Of a stretch of 64,000 bases of DNA, positions 48,297 through 56,460 are shown in pieces. The notes beneath the pieces are model-generated. The model was not told the origin of the DNA, did not search any database, and saw only the letters and a program-made list of their open reading frames with translations. Each line of letters starts with the position of its first letter. The first letter of the stretch is position 1. The translations under genes and the position numbers were made by a program. The stretch lies in contig CAINGK010000173.1 of NCBI GenBank assembly GCA_903848465.1, forward strand, positions 1 through 64,000, in the 5' to 3' direction. The DNA comes from an uncultured Verrucomicrobiota bacterium. GTDB taxonomy: Bacteria; Verrucomicrobiota; Verrucomicrobiia; Verrucomicrobiales; Verrucomicrobiaceae.

Positions 48297-48949
48297 GCGG
48301 ATGCTTCGAAAGGACGTGCTGGTGAGCCGAGAACGGTGATGCCTGGTGCGACGTCGCGGGTGACGACGGCGGCCATGGCCACCAGAGCGCCAGCGCCGAT
48401 GACGGTATTTTCCCGGATGCTGCTGTTGCTGCCGAGATAGGCACCACGGCGGACGATGCAGCGCCCAGACACACACACACCACTGGCGATGGTGCTGTAA
48501 TCCTCCACCACCGTGTCATGGGAAATGACGCTGTTTGGCAGCACCATGACGTGGTCCCCGAGCACCGCGTCAGCACAGACGCTGACATTGGCCAGCAGCA
48601 CGGTGCCGCGCCCGACTTTGGCGGAGGGAGACACGAAGGCGCGCGGATGCACCACAGTCATCCAGCGGTCATGTGGCACACCCGTCTTGGTGATGAGCGT
48701 GGGTTTCAAATGGCGGCTGCCGGAGGTGCCGATGCCGTTGACGAACAGACAGTCAGGGTAACGTGCCGCGTCCGCCAGCCCGCCTAACACCGGATGGTCG
48801 CCGACTTTGCTGCCATGCGTGGAGGTGTCATCGTCCAAAAAACCGTGAACCGCCAGCGGCTTGCCTGCTGCGGCGAGGCAGGAGATCGTATCGGCGATGT
48901 CCATGCCCATGCCCCGAGCGCCAAGGATGATGATGCGTGCTGGAGTCAT
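48293..48949 (-). CDS. NeuD-like sugar O-acyltransferase (PglD-like, left-handed beta-helix)
   Basis: RIIILGARGMGMDIADTI, hexapeptide-repeat-like VMVLPNSVISHDTVVEDYSTIASGVCVSGRCIVRRGAYLGSNSSIREN. Confidence 0.85.
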   Translation of the reverse strand: MTPARIIILGARGMGMDIADTISCLAAAGKPLAVHGFLDDDTSTHGSKVGDHPVLGGLADAARYPDCLFVNGIGTSGSRHLKPTLITKTGVPHDRWMTVVHPRAFVSPSAKVGRGTVLLANVSVCADAVLGDHVMVLPNSVISHDTVVEDYSTIASGVCVSGRCIVRRGAYLGSNSSIRENTVIGAGALVAMAAVVTRDVAPGITVLGSPARPFEASA

Positions 48950-49899
48950 GTGGGACCGATAAATGCCGCTGAGGTTTGTTCAAGCGGCGGCATCATTTTT
49001 CTGAGCCCAGCCCGCAGCCGCATTGCAGGCCGCCAGCCAAGCAAGCGCCGCGCCCGGCGGCAGTCCCCGGCGTGATTCAGGGAAGGGCTTGCTGCGCTGG
49101 TGTGCAGCGTAACCGGTTTGCCCAGCATACGTCCCGTGAGACGCAGAAAATCAGCGAAACGCAGCGTGTCAGGACCGGCCAAGTGAAACACGCCGGTGGC
49201 ATCGGCCTTAGCGGCCAGCGCCAAGCCGCGTGCGAGGTCGTCGATCCAGATGGGATTGATCAAAATGCCGCCATCACGTTCGAGCGTGATCTCACGCCCT
49301 GCGGCGACAGCGGCGATCATGCGGTTGATGAGAAAGTCGTCACCGCCGGGACCGAACGGGTGATAGACACGCACGATGGCGGTGGACAGCAGCGCGGCAC
49401 AACTGCGCGTCAGCAGTTCCGAGCTCGCCTTGGCCGCACTGTAAAAGCTGGTGGCGGAATAATCGTTGTCCGTTTCCTGCGCGATGCCACCCGGTGGGGA
49501 GACCACATCTCCGGTGGAGACGAAGACAAAGCGCCGCACCTTGTGGCGGACGGCCTTTTCCAGCAGCCTGCTGGTGGCCAACACCCCGCTTTCGACCTGA
49601 CGCTGCAGCTCCGAGATGTCCCGGCTTTGGACACGCGGATTGGCTAGATGAATGACGCAGTCCAGCTTGTTCCAATCACAGTCGGGTACGCCGCCGTCTT
49701 CAGCACGCCAGGTTTTCCAGCCTACGCCGTTGCGTTTGCGTCTGGGAGTCTGAGAAGTTGCGATGACATCCCAGCCGCTGGCGCAGAGAATCGGCAGCAG
49801 CGCGGAACCAATGAAGCCGCCACCGCCGGTGACGAGACAGACGGGTTTCGGCTTCTGACTCAGGCCTTCCAATTGAAGTCTGGAATTTCGGCGAGGCAT
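48946..49899 (-). CDS. NAD-dependent epimerase/dehydratase
   Basis: VCLVTGGGGFIGSALLPILCASG, FVFVSTGDVVSPPGG, YSAAKASSELL. Confidence 0.85.
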   Translation of the reverse strand: MPRRNSRLQLEGLSQKPKPVCLVTGGGGFIGSALLPILCASGWDVIATSQTPRRKRNGVGWKTWRAEDGGVPDCDWNKLDCVIHLANPRVQSRDISELQRQVESGVLATSRLLEKAVRHKVRRFVFVSTGDVVSPPGGIAQETDNDYSATSFYSAAKASSELLTRSCAALLSTAIVRVYHPFGPGGDDFLINRMIAAVAAGREITLERDGGILINPIWIDDLARGLALAAKADATGVFHLAGPDTLRFADFLRLTGRMLGKPVTLHTSAASPSLNHAGDCRRARRLLGWRPAMRLRAGLRKMMPPLEQTSAAFIGPT

Positions 49900-50861
49900 C
49901 CGGGGTGCTTTTCGAGATACGATTTGAAGTACTCAAACGTGAGGCGCACGCCTTCGGTCAGCGACACACGCGGCTTGAAGTCCAGGGCGGCGCGCAGACG
50001 GTCAACCTTCACCCAGAGGCGTGGCACATCGGCAGGGCGATCACCTTCATAGATCGGCTTCAGGTCGGGACGTCCCACCGCTGCCATCACGGCACCTGCG
50101 AGATCATTGAGCGTGGTCTCTTCGCCGTAGCCGAGATTAACGAGTTGGCCGTCGAGTTTTTCGCATTGGGCGATCCGCCAGAACATCTCCACACAGTCGC
50201 GCACATAGAGGAAGTCACGGGTGTTGGTGCCGTCGCCAAAGATGACTGGCCTCTGGCCATGCAGCGCGCGCAGAATGAAGCGCGGGATGACCTCGCCTGC
50301 ATCAGCTTCAAAGTGGGAGCGGGGGCCGTAGTTGTTGAAGGTGCGGATGCGTGTGGTGTTGAGCCACTTGCATTCATGAAAGGCGGCTGCGTAGTGCTCG
50401 CCTGCCAGCTTGCTGGCGCCATAGACGGTCAGCGGCCAGGTGGCGGTTTCTTCCACGATGGGGAAGTCCTTGGCGCGGCCATAGACTTCGGAGGTGGAGA
50501 CATAAACAAACTTGCCCACCTTGGCGCGCTGAGCCGCCTGCAGCATGTGATGGGTGCCGGTGGCATTGACCTGATGATTTTCATGCGGGCTGTGCAGCGA
50601 ATGGCGTACGCCCATGCAGGCCAGATGAAACACGTAGTTCACACCCTCGCAGGCCTTCTCGCAGGTATGCAGGTCCAGGATGTCACCGTGGATGACTTTG
50701 AGATTCGGATTTCCCGCCACGTCAGCCAGATTCTCGCGTTTGCCGTTGCGGAAGTTGTCCAGCACGGTCACGCGATGGCCCAGCTCCAGCAGATGCTCGA
50801 CGAGATTGGATCCAATAAAACCGGCACCGCCGGTGACGAGGATGGAGAGGGAGGAGGACAT
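49860..50861 (-). CDS. NAD-dependent epimerase/dehydratase (UDP-sugar 4-epimerase / UDP-glucuronate family)
   Basis: SILVTGGAGFIGSNLVEHLLELGHRVTVLDNFRNGKREN, YVSTSEVYGRAKDFPIVEE, YGASKLAGEHY; start at 50861. Confidence 0.9.
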   Translation of the reverse strand: MSSSLSILVTGGAGFIGSNLVEHLLELGHRVTVLDNFRNGKRENLADVAGNPNLKVIHGDILDLHTCEKACEGVNYVFHLACMGVRHSLHSPHENHQVNATGTHHMLQAAQRAKVGKFVYVSTSEVYGRAKDFPIVEETATWPLTVYGASKLAGEHYAAAFHECKWLNTTRIRTFNNYGPRSHFEADAGEVIPRFILRALHGQRPVIFGDGTNTRDFLYVRDCVEMFWRIAQCEKLDGQLVNLGYGEETTLNDLAGAVMAAVGRPDLKPIYEGDRPADVPRLWVKVDRLRAALDFKPRVSLTEGVRLTFEYFKSYLEKHPGCLAEIPDFNWKA

Positions 50862-51961
50862 CAAGAGAAATAGGAACGCAGCGAATCGGCGGCATAATCG
50901 ACCTGCTCGTCGGTCAGCTCGGGGTAGATCGGCAAGCTTAGGCACTGGTCTGCCACCATTTCGGCACCGGGGAAGTCGCCCTTTTTATGGCCGAGGTAGT
51001 CGAAGCATTTCTGCAAATGCACGGGAAGCGGATAATGCAGCGCACTGCCGACATCACACTTCGTTAGGTGATCACGAATCTGGTCGCGCTCAGGATGCCG
51101 GATGACATAGAGATGGTAAACGCTTTCGGCGTAGTCTGGCTCGATTGGCAGGGTCAAGGGCAGCCCCTTCAGCTTCTCGTGGTAGCGGTGGGCGATTTCG
51201 CGGCGGCGCTTCGTCCACGTGTCCAGATGTGCCAGCTTCACATTCAGCACGGCACCTTGAATGCCTTCCATGCGGTAGTTGTAGCCGATCTCGTCGTGGT
51301 AGTAGCGCTCGGTGGAGCCGTGCTCGCGCAGGGCCTTGGCACGCTTTGCGAAAGCTTCCGAGTTGGTCACCAGTGCGCCAGCTTCACCGCAAGCACCGAG
51401 GTTTTTGCCGGGATAAAAGCTGAAGCCGGACATGGCGCCAAAGGTGCCGATCTTGCGGCCTTTGTAACGTGCGCCGTGGGCCTGGGCGGCGTCTTCAATG
51501 AGGGGCAGGGAGTGCTTGCGGCAGACCTCAAGCAGCGGGTCGAGATCGCAGGGCTGGCCGTACAAATGCACCGGCATGACGGCGATGGTGCGTGACGTGA
51601 TGGCTGCCTCCACTTTGGCCGGATCAATGTTCGCAGTCAGCGGATCGACATCGACAAACACCGGAATGGCGCCCGTGTAAACAATGGCCCAACTGGTGGC
51701 CACGAAAGTCATCGGGGTGGTGATGACCTCATCTCCCGGCTTTGCATTGAGGATGCGCAGCGCGACGTGCAGCGCAGATGTGCCGCTGTTAAAGCCCACG
51801 GCATGCGAGGCATCGCAGTAGGTGGCGAAGCTTTTTTCAAACTGCGCTACGGCTGGGCCGAGACAAAAACTGCAGTCATCGAGCTGAGTGGCAATGGCAC
51901 GTTCGAGTTCGCCACGGATGGCGCTCGTTTGCATTTTGAGATCGAAATAGGGAACCTTCAT
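50861..51961 (-). CDS. DegT/DnrJ/EryC1/StrS family aminotransferase (WbpE-like)
   Basis: AVGFNSGTSALHVALRILNAKPGDEVITTPMTFVAT, LPLIEDAAQAHGARYKGRKIGTFGAMSGFSFYPGKNLGACGEAG. Confidence 0.93.
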   Translation of the reverse strand: MKVPYFDLKMQTSAIRGELERAIATQLDDCSFCLGPAVAQFEKSFATYCDASHAVGFNSGTSALHVALRILNAKPGDEVITTPMTFVATSWAIVYTGAIPVFVDVDPLTANIDPAKVEAAITSRTIAVMPVHLYGQPCDLDPLLEVCRKHSLPLIEDAAQAHGARYKGRKIGTFGAMSGFSFYPGKNLGACGEAGALVTNSEAFAKRAKALREHGSTERYYHDEIGYNYRMEGIQGAVLNVKLAHLDTWTKRRREIAHRYHEKLKGLPLTLPIEPDYAESVYHLYVIRHPERDQIRDHLTKCDVGSALHYPLPVHLQKCFDYLGHKKGDFPGAEMVADQCLSLPIYPELTDEQVDYAADSLRSYFS

Positions 51962-52443
51962 GTGTCGTCTTCCAGATAACGCAGGATTTTTGCTGGATTG
52001 CCTGCGGCGATGGCGCGCGCAGGGATGTTTTTGGTCACCACGCTGCCAGCGCCAATAATCGCATTCTCACCAATCGTGATTCCGCACAAGATGGTGCTAT
52101 TGCTGCCAATGGAGGCGCGCTTGCCGATGATCGTGGTCTCGCAGGACCAGTCAGACCCGGACTTCAGCGTGCCGTCGGGGTTGGTGGCGCGGGGGAAGCG
52201 GTCATTGATGAACATCACGCCGTGGCCGATCATGGCCTCATCGTGAATCTCCACGCCGGAGCAGACAAACGAGTGGCTTTGCAGCTTCACGCGCTTGCCG
52301 ATCTTCACACCGCGCTGGATCTCGACGAAGGTGCCGATCATGGAATCATCACCGATTTCACAACCGTAGAGGTTGATGAAATCGTTGAGCCGGACGTTTT
52401 CGCCGAGCACCACATCTGGGGCGATTTTGCGCATGGTGGACAT
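51958..52443 (-). CDS. Acyltransferase, left-handed beta-helix (WbpD-like)
   Basis: GDDSMIGTFVEIQRGVKIGKRVKLQSHSFVCSGVEIHDEAMIGHGVMFINDRFPRA. Confidence 0.9.
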   Translation of the reverse strand: MSTMRKIAPDVVLGENVRLNDFINLYGCEIGDDSMIGTFVEIQRGVKIGKRVKLQSHSFVCSGVEIHDEAMIGHGVMFINDRFPRATNPDGTLKSGSDWSCETTIIGKRASIGSNSTILCGITIGENAIIGAGSVVTKNIPARAIAAGNPAKILRYLEDDT

Positions 52444-52454
52444 AAAGAAGAGCG

Positions 52455-53471
52455 TCAGAGGACGATGCGCTCGCCACCTTTGCGGAGGGATTCCTGCGCG
52501 GCTTCCAGCATGCGCACCACGCGCAGACCGGCATGGCCGTCTGCCAGGGGTGTTTTATTATTGCGCACGCAGTCGGCAAAGTGGGCGGCCTCCGCGGCCA
52601 GCGCCTCACGCTGGTCCAGCTTCGGTGCCACCATGTCTCCCACGCGGTAGTCCACGCGGAACTTAGCTAGCGAATCCTGGTCGAGCTGGCTGACGACGAT
52701 GCCCTTGTCATACACCTTGACCTTCTCGCTGGCGGCCATGTCGTCATAGACGATCATTTTCTTCGTGCCGCAGAGCAGGGTGTGGCGGATCTTGACGGGG
52801 GCCAGCCAGTTCCAGTGGAAGTGGGCCACCATGCCGTTTTCAAATTCCAGATGGAGATAAACGAGGTTCTCATGCTTTTGACCGCAATGGCAGGCACCCA
52901 TGGCACGCAGCGCGATAGGCTTCACGGGGAACAGATGGTCGGCGATGGAAAGGTCGTGCGGTCCCAGATCAAAGAGCACGTTGATGTCGTGCTGGAAGAG
53001 TCCCAGGTTGATGCGTACGGAGTCGAAGTAGAGCAGGTCTCCCAGTTCGCCGGAATCGAGCATCTCCTTCATCTTTCTCACGGCACCGGTGAAGAGGAAG
53101 GTGTGGTCCACGGCCAGCACGCGCTGGTGTTTTTCTGCCAGCTCAATCAACGCCTGCGCTTCAGCGGAGGTGTGCGTCATGGGCTTTTCGATGAAGACAT
53201 GCTTGCCAGCTTCAATGGCACGCTTGGCAATCTCGAAGTGGGTCGAAACCGGGGTGGCGATGAGAACGGCATGCACCTCCGGGTCCTCTAGTACATCCTC
53301 CAGACGGCCGGTCGTCCGTGCGGCTGGCCAACTGGCAGTCGCCTGCTTCTGCCTGGCCGGGCTCAGATCGCAAATCCAAGAGACGGCACAGTTTTCTTGC
53401 GCTCCAAAATTTCTTGCCAGATTCGGACCCCAGTAGCCAAAACCAATCAGTCCAAAGTTCAACGCGGTCAT
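52455..53471 (-). CDS. Gfo/Idh/MocA family oxidoreductase (WbpB-like)
   Basis: FGLIGFGYWGPNLARNF, KHVFIEKPMTHTSAEAQALIELAEKHQRVLAVDHTFLF. Confidence 0.9.
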   Translation of the reverse strand: MTALNFGLIGFGYWGPNLARNFGAQENCAVSWICDLSPARQKQATASWPAARTTGRLEDVLEDPEVHAVLIATPVSTHFEIAKRAIEAGKHVFIEKPMTHTSAEAQALIELAEKHQRVLAVDHTFLFTGAVRKMKEMLDSGELGDLLYFDSVRINLGLFQHDINVLFDLGPHDLSIADHLFPVKPIALRAMGACHCGQKHENLVYLHLEFENGMVAHFHWNWLAPVKIRHTLLCGTKKMIVYDDMAASEKVKVYDKGIVVSQLDQDSLAKFRVDYRVGDMVAPKLDQREALAAEAAHFADCVRNNKTPLADGHAGLRVVRMLEAAQESLRKGGERIVL

Positions 53472-53608
53472 GGCAATTCCCGGTTGTGGTTGTAGGACAT
53501 AGGCATGAGGGATTGCATAATGATCTCGCGGTTGGGAACGGGCTTCATCTTGACTCGATTATGGTTAAATGGCAAAGCCGTCCTCTCCACGCAACCGATA
53601 AATCCACC

Positions 53609-55606
53609 ATGCCCTCATTCCTACGCGCCCTGCGCCGCCCTGCCGGACTCTTCCGGGCAGGTATCCTTGTGTTTCTGCTGGCGCGGCTGTGGCTGGTCTG
53701 GGCGGGTGCGTTCACCTCGCCTTTCCCAAGAAACGGCGCGGATGCGCTGACTTACCTGTGGCGTGGGGAGTACATGATGACCGGATTCAATCAGGATCTG
53801 CCTGCGGTGCATGACATCTTCGATCAGACAACCGAGGCGGCGCAGGTGGTCAAGGATGGCGGAGACTGGCAGTTTTTCACCAATCTGCGCATTCAGGGCA
53901 GCATGTCTCCGGTGCATGACCTGATCGTGTGCGCCTTTCTCAAAACCGGACTGCCACTGCGCTTTGTTTACGCCTTGGTGGAGACCGTGGGTGTGTGCGT
54001 CATGGCATGGGCTTTCGCCTTGCTGGGACTCCGGCTCGTAGGTCCGCGAGGAGCAGGGATGGGCATGCTACTGCTGGCCTTCATGATGTTGCCGCGGCAG
54101 GGGATAGCCACCTACATTCCCTCCACCTTGTGCTGCTCGTTGGCGGTGCTCCTGTGGGCGGTGTTGATTCACCGGCCATGGCGGCCGCGCTGGCCGATGG
54201 TGGCGCTCTTGGCTGCGCTGATCACGCTATGCCACCCCGTTGGGCAGGCGCATCTGGCCGGTGCTGGCATGTTTTATTTTATGCTGCTCTGGGGGCATGC
54301 TGGATCTTGGCGGGACAAAATCATTCGTCTGGCCGCCATGGCGGGTGTTTTCTTTGTAGCGGTCTGCCTGCCCTACACCGCCTACCTGATCTGGCCACAA
54401 CTGCGCCCCTCGGAACATGGCATCGGGCTTGATTTTGACTTCCTTGGTGGGCTGCAAAAGAATGCCAGCTACGCCATCAAGATGATCTGGAATGTGCTGC
54501 GCTGGAATCCGCTCTTTGCGGTGCTGCTGGTCTCTGCGCTGGTGAAAACCGCGCGCTTGCCGCAGCGCTGCCGTGCCGCAGGGGGGGCAGCGCTCGTGCT
54601 GCTCCTCGTCTCCATGGTTCACATGGTCACCGGCTTTCCGGCGGAGACCTTCTCGCGGCTGTTGGTCATTCTGGTGGTGGTTGCGGCGGCTCTCGCCGGG
54701 CGCTTCTTCGTCAGCGGTCTCAAGTCATCTTTTTGGCGCGGTGCTGCAACTGTGGGGGCGCTGGGGACGGCCATTTGGTTTCTTGTTCCCAATGGTTTCA
54801 TTGACCTGCATGCCACCCCGACCGTCGTCAGTATCGAACGGCTCAGGGAGCGTCTGACCCAGGAGAATAAAGAGCGATCCATCGTTTATCTGGATGGTGC
54901 CACGGCTTTTCAATCGGCCCTCATGGCCGGTGGGGCATCCCACCACGCCATCATCGTTAATAATTACAAGGACCGTGCCAAAGCCATCGCTCATATGGAT
55001 GTCGCGCAGCCGCACCTCCTGATGCTCACGCCGCCCAAGGCGCTGAACTCGGTGTCGATGATCCGACCGTACTCAGTGCGGATGAAGCGTTTTGGCTTCT
55101 GTCTGCCCTTTGTGGAGCAGGTCGATGTGGACAGCCAGGATGGCTCACCTTTGAATGCCGTGTGGGTGAAATTTGAAAGTCACACGTCAGGCTTCGACAT
55201 CGCATTGTCATGGCGTGATGCGCAAATGCGCACGGTTGAGGCGGTGGTGCAGGTGCCGGGGAAACACCAGGGGTGGCTGGAACTGCGCCCGCCGGCGGAA
55301 CTGAGCAGCGCCACCCAGTTGATCATGCACACGCCGCGCAAAGACGCCTGGATCACGGGCGTTGCTTCCACATCCAGCGAAAGCCTGCGCTGGCCCTGGG
55401 GGAAGCCATGGGCCATCAGCTACTATCCACGTTTTGCTCCGGGACCGGAAGCTTACCGCATACGCTTTGACTGGCCGGCGTTGTTTGCTGAGCAGGGCAT
55501 GGAAGCCGTGCTACCGTTGTTGGCGGATGACCTCAAGATCGAGTCGGATGATACCGGCCTGCTGCTGCTCCGAGGCTCCCGCCGCAATCCCAATCCCCAT
55601 CCATGA
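53609..55606 (+). CDS. Multi-pass membrane protein of unknown function (possible GT-C-like)
   Basis: About 665 aa from ATG 53609; many hydrophobic segments plus a large C-terminal soluble part; 4-bp overlap with downstream gene. Confidence 0.7.
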   Translation: MPSFLRALRRPAGLFRAGILVFLLARLWLVWAGAFTSPFPRNGADALTYLWRGEYMMTGFNQDLPAVHDIFDQTTEAAQVVKDGGDWQFFTNLRIQGSMSPVHDLIVCAFLKTGLPLRFVYALVETVGVCVMAWAFALLGLRLVGPRGAGMGMLLLAFMMLPRQGIATYIPSTLCCSLAVLLWAVLIHRPWRPRWPMVALLAALITLCHPVGQAHLAGAGMFYFMLLWGHAGSWRDKIIRLAAMAGVFFVAVCLPYTAYLIWPQLRPSEHGIGLDFDFLGGLQKNASYAIKMIWNVLRWNPLFAVLLVSALVKTARLPQRCRAAGGAALVLLLVSMVHMVTGFPAETFSRLLVILVVVAAALAGRFFVSGLKSSFWRGAATVGALGTAIWFLVPNGFIDLHATPTVVSIERLRERLTQENKERSIVYLDGATAFQSALMAGGASHHAIIVNNYKDRAKAIAHMDVAQPHLLMLTPPKALNSVSMIRPYSVRMKRFGFCLPFVEQVDVDSQDGSPLNAVWVKFESHTSGFDIALSWRDAQMRTVEAVVQVPGKHQGWLELRPPAELSSATQLIMHTPRKDAWITGVASTSSESLRWPWGKPWAISYYPRFAPGPEAYRIRFDWPALFAEQGMEAVLPLLADDLKIESDDTGLLLLRGSRRNPNPHP

Positions 55607-56430
55607 ATAGCCCACCTTCCGCAGACGCCTACGTACTCCTTGATAGCGGCGGCGGGCGTCTCCTCGAAAAGCTTGGCCCGCTGGTGTCATCACGTGCTGC
55701 CCATGCAGTCTGGTGGCGGCGCAAACTGCCCGGTGCAGAGTGGCGCAAGGCCGTGGAATTGAAGCGCGAGGTGAAGGAACCCTTGAAACTGCACATCGGC
55801 TCGCTGCGCTTTCTGCTTTCTCCCCAAGGTGGAGTGCGGGCACTGGCTCCCGAGCTGCAGGAGCAATGGGAGCGGGTCAGCAGCTTGTGCGCGGCGTTTG
55901 CGGAAAAACAGCGCCGTCCGGCGCGTGTGCTGCATCTCTTTGGCGGTGCGGGTGGTTTCACGCTGGCAGCGGCGCAGGCCGGAGCGGCAGTGGCGCATGT
56001 GGACACCTCGGCAGATGCCATCAAGCGCGCGCGTGACCATGCGGCGCTCAACACCCTGGCCAACCGTGAAATCCGCTGGGTGGTGGATGATCCGGTGAAG
56101 TTCGCCCAGCGGGAGCGCACGCAGACGACGCGCTACGATTTGATCGTGATCGACCCCTACACCCCCAAGGATGCGAAGCGCGGTGGATTCGAACTGGAGC
56201 GCGATCTCGGCGCGCTGCTCGGCACCGCCAGTGGTTTGATGTCCGACAAACCCATCGGTGTGCTGCTGTGCTGCCGTCAGGGGGCCGTCTCGCCTACCAC
56301 GTTGCAGCATCTCATGCGGCAGGAGTTCAGCATTTTCGGCGGGACGGTCGAGGGCGGGGAGATTCTGCTCAAAGGTGCCGAAGGGGTGCCTGCGGTTCCA
56401 AGCGGAACTATGGCTTGGTGGATGAAATAG
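55603..56430 (+). CDS. SAM-dependent methyltransferase-like protein, divergent paralogue of 8521..9378
   Basis: RVLHLFGGAGGFTLAAAQAGAAVAHVDTSADAIKRARDHAALN; LIVIDPYTPKDAKRGG in place of DPPSYGRG. Confidence 0.8.
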   Translation: MNSPPSADAYVLLDSGGGRLLEKLGPLVSSRAAHAVWWRRKLPGAEWRKAVELKREVKEPLKLHIGSLRFLLSPQGGVRALAPELQEQWERVSSLCAAFAEKQRRPARVLHLFGGAGGFTLAAAQAGAAVAHVDTSADAIKRARDHAALNTLANREIRWVVDDPVKFAQRERTQTTRYDLIVIDPYTPKDAKRGGFELERDLGALLGTASGLMSDKPIGVLLCCRQGAVSPTTLQHLMRQEFSIFGGTVEGGEILLKGAEGVPAVPSGTMAWWMK

Positions 56431-56460
56431 GTCAGATCGAGCGTTGGTGCTTTCTCGACC

